Below, piece after piece: positions 1 through 8,916 of a stretch of 64,000 bases of DNA. The notes below the pieces were generated by a model, which was not told the DNA's origin, ran no database searches, and was given only the letters and a program-made list of their open reading frames with translations. Source of the DNA: Streptomyces agglomeratus (GTDB lineage Bacteria; Actinomycetota; Actinomycetes; Streptomycetales; Streptomycetaceae); the NCBI RefSeq assembly GCF_001746415.1, contig NZ_MEHJ01000001.1, positions 8,066,501 through 8,130,500 on the forward strand, in the 5' to 3' direction. A program made the position numbers and the translations under genes. Numbering within the stretch: the first letter of the stretch is position 1; each line of letters starts with the position of its first letter.

Positions 1-1
1 A

Positions 2-1375
2 TGGTCGGAAGACCTCACCTTCGAGTACGAAGGCCAGCCCCAGTCCTTCCAAATCCGGCTCATTCACTGGCGCACCGGCTCAGAACGCATGATCGCGTTG
101 TGCGACGCAGCCGCCTCGCCCGTGGAGACCATCGACGCCACCGCGGAGCACAGCGACTTCACTTACACCGCCTACGTGCTGTGGTCGCCGATGCCCCGAC
201 ACCGCAACGAGGTACCGCTGATCACCCTGGGCGGGGAGACACCACTCGCGCCCCTCCTCACCACGGCCCGGGCATGGATCTCCTCACGTCTGGAAGATCG
301 CCGCCGACGTCAGCGCCGACGCGTCGTCGACAGGTGGATCGATGAGGGGGTCTACCCCTACCCGGCCCGAGCAGAAGGCAGCCAGGCCCAGGCCGAACAG
401 GCAACATTCGATCTCGTGGCCACATCGATCAACCGCCACATCACCGGCGACAGGATGAAGAAGCGACTCACCCTGTCCCTCCTCCAGAACTCCTTGCGCC
501 ACAACCCGGACCAGATGGTGGAGATCCTGGAGAAGGTTCTCCGGATGTCCGGCGACGACGTCAGCCACCTCCACGGACTCCTCCAGCAGACCAGCCTCTC
601 CAGCATCATCCGGGCCTCGTCGATCGTCACCGCCAGGCTCCAGTTCCTCACCGTCCTGGAACACCTCGTCTTCGACGAGGAGACCTACGGCCTGGTCGGC
701 GAGCGTGACCACCTGCACAAGATCCTCGAACGCGAACTGTGGGTCTTCGGCGAGGAATACAACATGATGCGCAGCAGCGAGATCGGCCTGACCCGCATGC
801 TTGAGCACCACAGGCGTGCCATCGGCTGGGACCCGACCCCAGACGGGCCCGTCTACCAGCTGTCCGGTCGCAGGGGACGCGTCGACCTCATGCTCTCCGC
901 CAACAGCACCGAGCACGACCGAGTCCGCCACCTCGTGATCGAACTCAAGGCCCCCGACGTCGATGCCGACCGCGACCAGGCAAACCAGCTCGACGACTAC
1001 ATGCAGACCGTCCTCAACGACCCACGCTTCGCCAACATCGACACCACCTGGGACTTCTACCTCGTAGTCCGCAACATCAAAGACAGGCTGAAGCCGCAGC
1101 TACGACAAGCCGGCCAGCCAGAGGGGCTCTACAGCCAGCCCACCAGCTACGAGCACGCCAAAGTCCGAGTCTGGGTCCGGACCTGGTCAGAGATCCTGCG
1201 TGAGGCCAAGCAGCGGTTGGAGTTCGTCAAGAGCGGCATCGAACACAACCCCTCCCTTGAGCAGGCCCTCGACTACCTGCGCAGCCGTCACGGCGACCTC
1301 ATTCCCGACCAACTCCGCCACGCGCCCCCTCTACCCCAACCTCGTCCCGATGGAGCCCATGACGCAGCTGTCTGA
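2..1375 (+). CDS. ATPase/PD-(D/E)XK nuclease-like protein, 5' end outside window
   Basis: The frame is open from base 2 with no start, so the N-terminus lies upstream; 457 residues are visible. The first ~60 residues look like the domain that follows a GHKL ATPase fold (sequence FEYEGQPQSFQIRLIHW at the edge). A helical middle leads to a C-terminal nuclease-like part: ELWVFGEEYNMM, then an Asp in GRVDLML (about residue 295) and Glu-x-Lys in VIELKAP (about 314-316), the layout of a PD-(D/E)XK site. The WxFGxxY plus D...ExK arrangement resembles Shedu (DUF4263) nucleases, a family known from anti-phage defence. The Shedu link and the GHKL N-terminus are inference; the D/ExK motif is seen. It is read away from the decayed genes to its right. 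Confidence 0.6.
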   Translation, partial: WSEDLTFEYEGQPQSFQIRLIHWRTGSERMIALCDAAASPVETIDATAEHSDFTYTAYVLWSPMPRHRNEVPLITLGGETPLAPLLTTARAWISSRLEDRRRRQRRRVVDRWIDEGVYPYPARAEGSQAQAEQATFDLVATSINRHITGDRMKKRLTLSLLQNSLRHNPDQMVEILEKVLRMSGDDVSHLHGLLQQTSLSSIIRASSIVTARLQFLTVLEHLVFDEETYGLVGERDHLHKILERELWVFGEEYNMMRSSEIGLTRMLEHHRRAIGWDPTPDGPVYQLSGRRGRVDLMLSANSTEHDRVRHLVIELKAPDVDADRDQANQLDDYMQTVLNDPRFANIDTTWDFYLVVRNIKDRLKPQLRQAGQPEGLYSQPTSYEHAKVRVWVRTWSEILREAKQRLEFVKSGIEHNPSLEQALDYLRSRHGDLIPDQLRHAPPLPQPRPDGAHDAAV

Positions 1376-1475
1376 CCCGCTGCCCGGGAATCGAAAGAGG
1401 CGAAAGTCGACGAGGTCATCCTGGAGCCTCTGAGGAGGGCTTTCGCCCGAACTGCTCGACCGGTAAACGCACGCG

Positions 1476-1880
1476 TCACGCCCACTGGACGCCCAGCTTC
1501 CGCAGCGCGTCCAGCTGCTCCTGGGTAAGTTTGTCGCGCCGGGTCTTGGTGTTGGAGACCCATACGCCCAGCTTCACGATCACCGGCGCCGCCTCGCCGT
1601 CGACCGCAATCTCCACGACGGCGCCGCGGGGTACGGGCCGGTCCACGCCTTCCCGCTCGACCCACTGCGTGAGGGCCGCGAGGCCCCGCTGGAACGCCTG
1701 CTGCGCCTTGCTGGGGCCCTTCGTCGCACGCGTGGCCGCTGGGGCGGGGGCCGGGGCCTCAGCGGGTTGTACGCCCAGCTTCGCCAGCCGCTCCTGCTGC
1801 TTGGGGAGAAGCTGCGCCCAGGTGCCCGGGTTCTTCTGTCGCTGAAGCCACCGCCCGATGTCATCGCCCTCGAACAGCAC
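1476..1880 (-). pseudogene. Helicase-associated domain fragment, duplicate copy
   Basis: Encodes 134 residues nearly identical in pattern to the C-terminus of the larger minus-strand gene at 2362-3741 (shared GDDIGRWLQRQKNPGTW and LGVW(V/I)SNTK). These are helicase-associated (HA) repeats as found behind DEAD-box helicases on Streptomyces chromosome and plasmid ends. No helicase motor is present. DNA homology to the other copy runs 1481-1885 against 2388-2793, and both stop at the same point (the codons for LFEGDD), so this is a ~405-bp direct duplication of a gene end rather than an independent gene. Confidence 0.7.
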
Positions 1881-1885
1881 CCCGT
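1481..1885. repeat. 405-bp direct repeat, copy 1 (partner 2388-2793)
   Basis: Two same-orientation segments cover the last ~130 codons of the helicase-associated gene. Identity is high but not perfect, and copy 1 has its own differences in the linker, so the duplication is not brand new. The small secreted gene at 2013-2222 lies between the copies. Confidence 0.7.
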
Positions 1886-2012
1886 TTCGGCAGCCTCAGC
1901 AGGATTGGGCGGCCGGATGCCGCCCGCGCGTGCCATCGGCTGACCGCAGGCACCCGTACTCCATCGGGTGACTTTCCCGCACGGCACCGGTCGGCCGGGG
2001 TACGTCTGTCGC

Positions 2013-2222
2013 ATGGCCACATCATTCAAGCGGCTGGCAGGCGTTCTCGCCCTCACTCTCGCCGCCCTTCTCACGCCCGTCGCTCCCGCATCAGCAGCTC
2101 CCGCTGATGACCCCCTTTTCGGCAAGGTCACAATCAGACTCCCGGACATCGACGTAAGCCCCGCCAGCGTTCTCAATCTCGGCCCCGGCGGCCTGCTCCA
2201 GACCGGGCTCCCGGCTTCCTAA
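2013..2222 (+). CDS. Small putative secreted protein
   Basis: A 69-residue product with a clear Sec-type signal: MATSFKRLAG, a hydrophobic stretch of Leu/Ala, then a typical cleavage site PASAAPA at about residues 26-32. The mature part would be only ~40 residues (contains KVTIRLPDIDVSPAS). The start at 2013 is chosen because the basic-hydrophobic signal begins exactly there; an upstream in-frame ATG at 1968 would bury it. Family not recognised. It sits alone between the duplicated helicase fragments, facing the other way. Confidence 0.5.
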   Translation: MATSFKRLAGVLALTLAALLTPVAPASAAPADDPLFGKVTIRLPDIDVSPASVLNLGPGGLLQTGLPAS

Positions 2223-2361
2223 AAGGCCGGGTCCGCATCGGGTTGCACCCCTGACCCGCAATGACAGAGAACAGCCGGGGCCGCTGTTGCATCACCGCGT
2301 TGCAGCACGGCCCACCCACGAGGTCCCGGGCATCGTGGCCCGGGACCTCGTACGGTCCGGC

Positions 2362-3741
2362 TCAGCGACCGGCCGGCACCGGTCCCGCCCACTGCACGCC
2401 GACCTCGGCGAGGGCGGCGAGCTGCTCGGCATCGAGCTTGTCGCGCCGGGCCTTGGTGTTGGAGATCCATACGCCGAGCTTGACGGTCACCGGCTCCGCC
2501 TCGCCGTCGACCGTGATCTGTTCGCTGTGCCCCCGCGGCACGGGCCGGTCCGTGCCTTCCCGCTCGATCCACTGCGTGAGGGCCGCGAGGCCCCGCTGGA
2601 ACGCCTGCTGCGCCTTGCTCGGGCCCTTCGTCGCGCGCGCGGCCGTCGGGGCGGGAGAGGGGGCCTGATCGGGCGTCACGCCCAGCTTCGCCAGCCGCTC
2701 CCGCTGCTTGGGGAGAAGCTGCGCCCAGGTGCCCGGGTTCTTCTGCCGCTGAAGCCACCGCCCGATGTCATCGCCCTCGAACAGCACCCCGGGCTGGATC
2801 TCGGGCAGGCTGCCGTCGGCGTCGACCAGGTCGGCGAGGACGCGGTAGTGCCGCTGCCAGTCCAGCGGCCACGGGCAGTTCCAGTCCTCATCGACCGCTG
2901 CCAGCTGCTGCGCACGCATGGCGGCCCGCTCCGCGTCCTTGCCGAGGCCGCCCTTGCGGCGCAGGTTCGCCGTGTGCTGCCCGACCGGCACCATCGCCTC
3001 GCCTTCGCCCCACACCGCGTCCTGACGCGGCGCGAGGTGCCCCATGGCCCGCCGGTAGGACCGCAGCGCGGCGAGCTTGTTCTCCCAGGCTTCCTCGCCC
3101 GGCTCCCACACCATCCCGGCCTCCGGTGCGTTCAGCAGGGTCTTGCGCCGCTCCTCCAGCTCCCCGGCCCGCAGCGCCTTCCTCTGCTGGTGGACCCATC
3201 GGCCAAGGGGGAAGTCCTTGGTGACGCCGACCTCGACCTCGACGTCATACGGAACGGCGTACAGGCCGGTGATCTCGTTCTCCTTCCGCCACCGCAGCAA
3301 CGCCTGGTAGCCCTCCAGCCACACCAGCGACTCCGGCCGGTACACCCGAGTGCGAAGGAACGCCGCGATGGTCGCGGCGTCGCGCGGGCTGGAGAAGTGC
3401 AGCAGCGCCGCCTCGGCGGCGGCCTGCGTGTCGTCCTCCTGGTCCTCGCCGTCACCCGCGCCGCCGGCCCCGACGATCCGCCCGTTCTCGTCACGCCGGA
3501 CGTGGACCTTACGCTTCCCGCTCGTGAGCGCCCGGGAAGCGAGCTGCTCGACCAGACGTTCGTCATGCGAACGCAGGCCCTGGAGAACCGCCACAAGGGG
3601 GCGGAACGAGGCGCTGGCGACCATGTCCTGCGGGTCCTCGCCGGGCTCCAGGAACACGGGCATTCGGCGAGCGGTCCGCGCTGCTCGCTGAGCGTGGGGT
3701 GGCTTGGTTGGGTGGGCAGGGCGTGGCGTGCGGCGTCCCAC
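2362..3741 (-). pseudogene. Helicase with helicase-associated repeats, motor domain lost
   Basis: The 459-residue frame begins near a stretch (FLEPGEDPQDM, SFRPLVAVLQGLR) that in full-length proteins follows the second helicase domain, then carries several HA repeats (W-rich, e.g. GRWVHQQRKAL, LGVWISNTKARRDKL). The DEAD/DEAH motor expected upstream is absent, so this is the C-terminal half of a telomere-associated-type helicase. The first ~28 codons look non-native and may derive from the junction. The acidic linker GDGEDQEDDTQ separates the first part from the HA repeats. A product made from an internal start could still bind DNA. Confidence 0.65.
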
Positions 3742-3913
3742 AGTGGTCGGAAGGCCTGGGGCTGGCCGATTGAGTGTCCGAGATCACGGGGAAACTTCAG
3801 AGGCGTGGAGATTCCCGGTGCGCTTTCGTAGGCCAGTTTCGTCGGTCCGGGTGTCCCGTTGGGCCAGTCGGACAGGCAGACGAGCGTGGCTCCGGCGCGG
3901 ATGACGGTGGCGA

Positions 3914-4597
3914 GTGTTGTGGTGGGCTGCGGCACGGACGCTGGGCGGGCAGTCCGCAGTGATCACACCAAAACGTTCCCCTTCTCCGGTGGCCACCGCT
4001 ACGGTCGACGCAGCGCGGCAAGAGGGGGCAGCCTTGGAACGGGACCACGAGTTCGGCTTGTGGGTGGTCGAAGCGGCCAGGAAACAATGGTCGTTCAGGT
4101 GGCGCCGATGGTCTCAGATACTGGCGTCCCAGTTATCTCGGTCGGATGGCATGAGAAGCAGCAGCGACTGGCTGGACCAACTGAATGAGACACGCCGAAT
4201 CGTGCGGGACGGCTCAGACTCAACCCGTCATGCTGAAGCCGAGAAGTGGGCGCGGCTCTTGCGCACGATCCGCCGGAGGCGGCTACTGCAGGCAGCAGTT
4301 CAGGCCGGAGTAGGAACGTCACACGTAGGATCCACTATCGGTTTCATGACAGACGCCATCTACGGCCTCGGCTTCGGTGGCCATGCCGACGCGTGGGACA
4401 ACGCTTTGGTGCGGAGGTTCGAAGAACCCGACGAGTCCCACTTGTCTTCCTCCGCCGAGGCGGCAGATGTTACGCAGGCGGCTGACGACCTGAACCATGC
4501 GCTCGCCAGCCTGCTTCTGGAACTTGGACCACCCCCAGCCACCACGAACGCGAATTTCGCCCCGACTGGATCTGGCGACGGCGGGGTGCAGGCATGA
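3914..4597 (+). CDS. Hypothetical protein, first gene of a two-gene unit
   Basis: A 227-residue (or shorter, if an internal start is used) protein with no recognised family. It is rich in Arg/Trp around WSFRWRRWSQIL and has the basic run RRRRLLQAAV; no signal peptide or clear membrane span. The last codons overlap the next gene by four bases (ATGA), so the two are almost certainly translated together. The true start is unclear; the first ~30 residues have low-complexity composition and a start near 3990 is possible. Confidence 0.5.
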   Translation: MLWWAAARTLGGQSAVITPKRSPSPVATATVDAARQEGAALERDHEFGLWVVEAARKQWSFRWRRWSQILASQLSRSDGMRSSSDWLDQLNETRRIVRDGSDSTRHAEAEKWARLLRTIRRRRLLQAAVQAGVGTSHVGSTIGFMTDAIYGLGFGGHADAWDNALVRRFEEPDESHLSSSAEAADVTQAADDLNHALASLLLELGPPPATTNANFAPTGSGDGGVQA

Positions 4598-5091
4598 GCC
4601 TTGAGGAACCCCTGCCGGTGGCTTCCGATCCAGACCCATATACCGCTGCCGCTCACCGAGTCGCCGAGCAGTGGGCCGAACTGGACCCTGAGAAGTTCGA
4701 CCTCGCTCTCAAGGCTCTGGAGCCTCGATCCAAGCGGGCACACCAGTTCCGTCTCCGCCAGTTGGCCATGCAGGAAGTGGCCGCCAAGCTGGCTGCGGAC
4801 GATGTCATCGCGAAGCGCCATCACACGTACCAGATGACCAATCTCATCGTCGCTGCAATGCTGTCCCTCGCCATGCTCGGCGGTGGCATTTATGTAGCAC
4901 CGACCAATATTTGGTTGGCGCTGGGCCTATGCGGACCGTCTCTGCTTGCCTTAATGAAGGTTTTCGTTCTTCGGCGTAGTGACGCGAGCGACATGCGGAA
5001 CCTGGGGAGGTTCCTCGGGAACGCAGGGAACGCCGGGCCGCCGCCACAACCACCGTCCCCACCGGCGGGCCCGGGTGGTCCCATCCCTTGA
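4594..5091 (+). CDS. Small membrane protein with proline-rich tail
   Basis: 165 residues. An acidic/helical N-terminal half (YTAAAHRVAEQWAELDPEKF) is followed by two adjacent hydrophobic segments at about residues 85-125 (NLIVAAMLSLAMLGGGIYV and IWLALGLCGPSLLALMKVF), then a short basic stretch and a Gly/Pro-rich tail (PPPQPPSPPAGPGGPIP). The hairpin topology leaves both ends on the same side, probably the cytoplasm. Start overlaps the preceding stop as ATGA. No family recognised; function unknown. Confidence 0.6.
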   Translation: MSLEEPLPVASDPDPYTAAAHRVAEQWAELDPEKFDLALKALEPRSKRAHQFRLRQLAMQEVAAKLAADDVIAKRHHTYQMTNLIVAAMLSLAMLGGGIYVAPTNIWLALGLCGPSLLALMKVFVLRRSDASDMRNLGRFLGNAGNAGPPPQPPSPPAGPGGPIP

Positions 5092-5269
5092 CCGGTCAGA
5101 GCCGGGTGAGGCCATGCCGCGCAGGCAGTACGACTCGCTTTCCCAGATTTGGAACTTATGCCCGGCGCGAGCGAGGACGAACCCGTTCGGCCGACCCCCG
5201 GCCCGCTGATCCGTTCTGGGCATTCCGTCACCCCGTGAACCGCATTTGGTCGGTTCCCCACCAGGTGCC

Positions 5270-5540
5270 GGGGTGGGACGAGTTGGGGTGGGGGCCCCAG
5301 TCCGTTGGGGCCCCTGAGCGTGCGATCCGAATCCGCGGAAGTGTGCACGCTTCGAGCGGTTCATCGCGGGTGGATCTTGGGCCACGGTCCGGTCGGGGCA
5401 GGGGGCTGGGGGTGGGGCAGGCTGACGAGCAGGTGCCTGGCGTGGCGCCGACAGGGCGGCGTGGTGCGGGGCGTCCATCCAAGCCCTCGTTCCCGCACCA
5501 CGCTGTACTGGCCAGCTCGGAGAAGGCCCGGCTAAGACCG
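5270..5540. repeat. Dispersed repeat A, copy 1
   Basis: Member of a ~310-bp non-coding family found four times (also ~29,147, ~37,540, ~40,174). Shared landmarks in order: ggggtgggacg, a G-rich gggggcccc block, gtgcacgcttcga, ggtggatc, ggtgcc, and a conserved end ttcccgcaccacgctgt followed by gcccgg. This copy is the most diverged. It fills most of the 5,092-5,698 gap; nothing else is seen there except a short minus-strand stretch near 5,590 (sequence MRRGRPP) that resembles the small gene next to copy 2. Confidence 0.7.
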
Positions 5541-5698
5541 TGTGTGAGTGAGTGGAAGTGGGCATGGCCGGAGTCCTACCGCCTCGCTCACCAGGGGGCC
5601 GGCCGCAGTGGTTGGCGGCCGGCCCCGACGCATGTCCGCACAGTGGCTGGTCTGGCGGACCCTGGAAGAGGGGCAGGCAAGCCGTGAGGGAGGCCCCC

Positions 5699-6320
5699 GT
5701 GAGGCTCAGACCGCCGGTTGAGCCGATGCTGGCGCAGGCCGCGGAGTCGGTGCCGGGCCCGGCGGCGCTGCGGGCGGGGGGTGGCGTACGAGCAGAAGCT
5801 GGACGGTCATCGGGCGCTGCTGTTCACCGCGGCCGGCGCGGGCGGCGTGGTGCTGGTGCAGACCCGCCGCGGAGCGCTGGTCCAGGACCGGTGGCCAGAC
5901 CTGGTGGCGGCCGCCGAGGCGCAGTTGCCGCACGGCCTGGTCCTCGATGGCGAACTCGTCGTCTGGAACACCGAGGCAGGCCGGTTGTCGTTCGAGGCGT
6001 TGCAGCGACGGGCCGCCACCCGCGCCCGCGGCGCCGCCGGCCTAGCCGCAATGCCGGTGACTTTGCGGCCTCCCAAGGCACGCCAACCGCTGCATCGTTG
6101 CAGGTCAGCGACTCGCGAGTCACATTAAGTCAGTGGCATTGGGCCTAGCCGCCCGGTGGCCGGCCTACTTCGTTGCCTTCGACGTCTTGCAGCAGGACGG
6201 CCAGGAGCTCCTCACACGCCCGTACGCCGAGCGGCGCGCACTGCTGGAAGGGCTGTTCTCCGAGCACGCCCTGACGGCGCCGTGGACGTTGATCCCGCAG
6301 ACGACGGACCTGGCCTCCAG
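5699..6320 (+). pseudogene. ATP-dependent DNA ligase fragment, interrupted
   Basis: Reads RPPVEPMLAQA at the start, then the nucleotidyl-transferase motif YEQKLDGHRAL with the adenylated Lys, and LDGELVVW (motif III), the layout of actinobacterial LigC/LigD-type ligases that seal breaks with Ku. Damage: an extra base in a G-run near 5,780 shifts frame before the Lys motif; a 91-bp insertion sits at 6,050-6,140; and after QTTDLA near 6,310 the sequence switches to an unrelated gene tail, so motifs IV-VI are missing. Removing the insertion and one 11-bp flank joins AAGLA to ARWPAYFVAFDV in frame. The start is GTG at 5,699. It cannot make active ligase. Confidence 0.75.
6050..6140. mobile_element. 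MITE-like 91-bp insertion in the ligase gene
   Basis: The ends are imperfect 14-bp inverted repeats (aatgccggtgactt on the left; its partner reads aatgccactgactt from the right, 12 of 14 the same). It is flanked by 11-bp direct repeats ggcctagccgc at 6,039-6,049 and 6,142-6,152. Deleting 103 bp restores the ligase frame. It has no coding capacity. An internal segment catcgttgcaggtcag is also found at the right end of the IS1380 element (25,333-25,348). Confidence 0.75.
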
Positions 6321-6611
6321 CATCTTCAGTTCGCGAGGATCGTCTGGAAGGAGAGGCAGGGGGTCTATCAGCTCAACCCCCAGGTGGCCGGATTTACGAC
6401 GCCCGCCGAGGCCGACGAAGCCATCAGGCACATGGATGAGGCTGACTACCTCGACGTCGAGGACTTCGAAGATCGCTACCAGGCCGCTGTCCAGCGCCAC
6501 CAGGAAGAGCTGAAGCGCAAGGCGGTGGAGCGGAAGGCCCCGCCGAAGCCGCCGACCGATCTGGCCGCGCATCGACGAAGTCGAAGAGAGCGCAGCGCCG
6601 GACAGGGCTGA
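6321..6611 (+). pseudogene. C-terminal fragment of a Rep-like winged-helix protein
   Basis: The frame reads FARIVWKERQGVYQLNP then a helical acidic tail (ADEAIRHMDEADYLDVEDF) and a Lys/Arg end. The VW-x-ER-x-GVY-x-LNP pattern resembles the wing of replication initiators or RepL-type plasmid proteins; this is a tentative match. No start codon belongs to it: it is fused directly behind the ligase remnant, so it is the 3' end of a gene whose 5' part was lost. A strong hairpin follows its stop. Confidence 0.4.
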
Positions 6612-6615
6612 CAAA

Positions 6616-6648
6616 CACGAGGCCCCCGCCATGGCGGGGGCCCTCGTG
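6616..6648 (+). terminator. Strong hairpin terminator
   Basis: The stem runs cacgag-gcccccgcc / ggcggggg-ctcgtg with a 3-4 nt loop, five bases after the stop of the Rep-like fragment. No U-tract follows, which is usual in Streptomyces. Confidence 0.7.
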
Positions 6649-6893
6649 CGTCTGGTATCGCACACAGGATAGCCCGCATTCGGCCCCGCCTGCTACGTGG
6701 CAACAGGGTGGCGCATCCTTGGGGCCCGCCGCCGTCCTGCCTACGGCGTACGCGGCGCCTGGCTGTCGGCCTTGTTCGGTGCTGCGGCCGGGGGGCGGAA
6801 GGGGGAGAGGGTGTGGGCGGCGGCGTCGGGCGACACAGTGAACTGGTCTCTTCGATGTGCAGTGAAAATCGAACACGTGGTCTAATTTGAGCC

Positions 6894-7143
6894 ATGGCGC
6901 ATTCCACGCTCCGCGACGACCTGGCGCAGGCGCAGTACGACTGGGGCCGTACGTACACCGCGCTTGCCGCTGCCCACCCGCGCGGCACCACGGCGTGCGG
7001 CGTCGCTTGCTGCACCTCTCCAACCGGCTCTTCTGGCATCCCTTCTGGTCCACCCCGGCCGGACATCGACCGCCGCCCGGGCCGCCCTGTCCCAGCCGGT
7101 ACGCGCCCACAAACAGGGAGGGATGCGCGTGATGGTCACCTGA
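6894..7143 (+). pseudogene. Small Streptomyces hypothetical protein, frameshifted
   Basis: Begins MAHSTLRDDLAQAQYDWGR, then the reading continues in another frame as RRRLLHLSNRLFWHPFWST near 6,990, and in a third as AHKQGGMRVMVT before a stop at 7,143. Joined, this gives a ~75-residue basic protein rich in Arg and Trp. Two indels break it. It lies just upstream of the LexA-like and DUF6233 genes on the same strand, so the three were probably one operon. Confidence 0.45.
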
Positions 7144-7335
7144 CCGAGCGCAGGAGCAAGTTCTGGCCTGTATCCGGGAGTGGATCTACGAGCACGGGAG
7201 GGGCCGACGGTCGCGAGATCGGTCACCGGGTCGGCCTGTCCAGCACTCGTCCGTGCAGTACCAGCTCAAGCGGCTTGAGCAGCAGGCGTGATCTCGCGCA
7301 GTGGCAGCCGCTGGCGCTCCTACCGATTGACCTGA
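7142..7335 (+). pseudogene. LexA-type N-terminal helix-turn-helix protein, frameshifted
   Basis: Allowing three single-base gaps, the sequence reads EQVLACIREWIYEHG, GPTVREIGHRVGLSST and VQYQLKRLEQQG, the LexA DNA-binding winged helix, then SRSGSRWRSYRLT and a stop. It lacks any Ser-Lys protease domain, so the original was a short HTH protein of about 65 residues. The last intact piece ends 15 bases before the DUF6233 start. Indels lie near 7,148, 7,198 and 7,245. Confidence 0.6.
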
Positions 7336-7350
7336 AGGCGGGGCACCGCC

Positions 7351-7695
7351 ATGTCCGCACCGTTTGATCTCCCACCGGACCTGTCGCGCCTGCGCGTGCT
7401 GGAGACCTTCCTGCTCGCGATCCTGGCCCGGGTGCGGGAGCGGATCCGGCACCTGGAGCAGCAGGCTGTCATCCACGAGAAGATCGAGCGGCAGAAGCCG
7501 CCGCCGGAGTGGACGGTGCAGATCAGCATCAACGGGCACACGCCCGTCGCCGTGCACGTCGGCGCGTGTTCCATGGGCGGAAGCGAGGTCCGCAGCAAGG
7601 CGATCAGCCGGCAGGACGCGATCCAGGCCCTGCACGACGGGGTCAGCGCCTGCACCCTGTGCCGCCCGGACACGGAACTGGGCATCCTCGAGTAA
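7351..7695 (+). CDS. DUF6233 family protein
   Basis: An intact 114-residue protein. N-terminal helix LSRLRVLETFLLAILARVRERI, a charged linker, then the conserved part WTVQISINGHTPVAVHVGAC and the C-terminal signature CTLCRPDTELGILE with a CxxC pair. Several copies of this family occur per genome in Streptomyces, usually in accessory regions; its role is unknown. The Cys in GAC and the CxxC could bind metal. It is the only undamaged member of the group 6,894-7,695. Confidence 0.75.
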   Translation: MSAPFDLPPDLSRLRVLETFLLAILARVRERIRHLEQQAVIHEKIERQKPPPEWTVQISINGHTPVAVHVGACSMGGSEVRSKAISRQDAIQALHDGVSACTLCRPDTELGILE

Positions 7696-7719
7696 GACGG
7701 GCTGACCTAGGCGCTGGAC

Positions 7720-8636
7720 TTACGCCCCGTCGTTTCTTTGCCGCCGACTTCTTGCCCGGGGCCTTGGCCGCTTCTTGGCGGGCGCGTTCGCGGCTTTGCG
7801 TTCTACGTGCCCGGCCATGTCATGGACGCTCGCATCATCGCCGCCCGCGCCGCCTGGACCTCGCCGCGGGCCTGGCGTGCGACTCACGGATTCGAGCAGT
7901 GCGGACATGAGGTCGACGACGGGAGCCGCGGCCGGCTCGGGCTGAGCCCCTTCGGGCTTCGCACCCTCGGCCTTGGCGCGGATCAGATCTTCCAGGGCTG
8001 CGCGGTAATGATCACGGAAACCACTGAGGTCCTCAACGGCCATGGCCTCCATGAGGTCGACGGCCGCCTCGATCTCCTCGTCGGCCACGGGCACAGGCTT
8101 GGGGAGCAAGGACTCAGGGGACGGATCTCGTCCGGCCACTTCAGGCTGTGCAGGACGATCGCGTCCTCCTTGATCCGCAGCAGCCCGAGGCGCTCCCGGT
8201 TGTGCCACGCGTACTTGGCGACGGCGACCTTGCTGGAGCGCTCCAGGGCCTGGCGCAGGAGGACGTAGGGCTTCGCTGCGACGGCGCCGTCGGCTGCCAG
8301 ATAGTAGGAGTCGCCGATGCGTACAGGGTCGATGGACTCGGCCGGCACGAAGGCGACGATCTCGATGGCCTTCGCGGTGGGCAGCGGCATGGCGTCGAGC
8401 TCGGCGTCCGTGACCTCGATGATCGTGTCGCGGGAGATCTCGTAGCCGCGCCCGATCTCGCCCTGGTGCACGACTTGCCCGTCCAGCTCGCAGACCTTCT
8501 GGTACCGGATCCGACCGCCATCGGCCTCATGGAACTGACGGAAGGCGATGCTGTGGTTCTCGGTGGCGCTCAGGACGCGACAAGGGATGGTCACTAGGCC
8601 GAACGAGATGGCTCCACTCCAGATGGGGCGTGGCAT
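7720..8636 (-). pseudogene. ku: Ku DNA end-binding protein, frameshifted
   Basis: Starts MPRPIWSGAISFGLVTIP at 8,636 and follows the bacterial Ku core (ENHSIAFRQFHEADGGRI, YVLLRQALERSSKVAVAK, LHSLKWPDEIR). Near 8,122 one base is missing: the rest of the protein (VADEEIEAAVDLMEAM, DHYRAALEDLI) is in the neighbouring frame and ends with a basic Lys/Arg tail typical of actinobacterial Ku. Ku holds DNA ends for non-homologous joining with LigD. The nearby ligase is also broken, so this accessory NHEJ pair looks dead unless the indel is a sequencing error. Confidence 0.8.
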
Positions 8637-8916
8637 GGCGGGCCTCCAGCGGTGGGGGTATCGGCCTAAAACGGACACCGCAGTGGGCGTGGGGGCGGGC
8701 CCGGACACTCCGCCGGGTGAAACGTCGGGTGGTCGCTCTCACCGGGCGAGGCGACGACGAGCGGGTCTCCGCAGAGGCCCACTACCCCGATTCCGGTTTG
8801 CGCGAGGGCGAAGGTGCGCGAGTCGTCGTCGATCACCCCCGGTGTCGTCCTGTCGTTAGCTCCGGCCGGGTGGAGGATGGGTCTTGATGATCACCGCTGA
8901 CCCTCGGGAGGGGACC

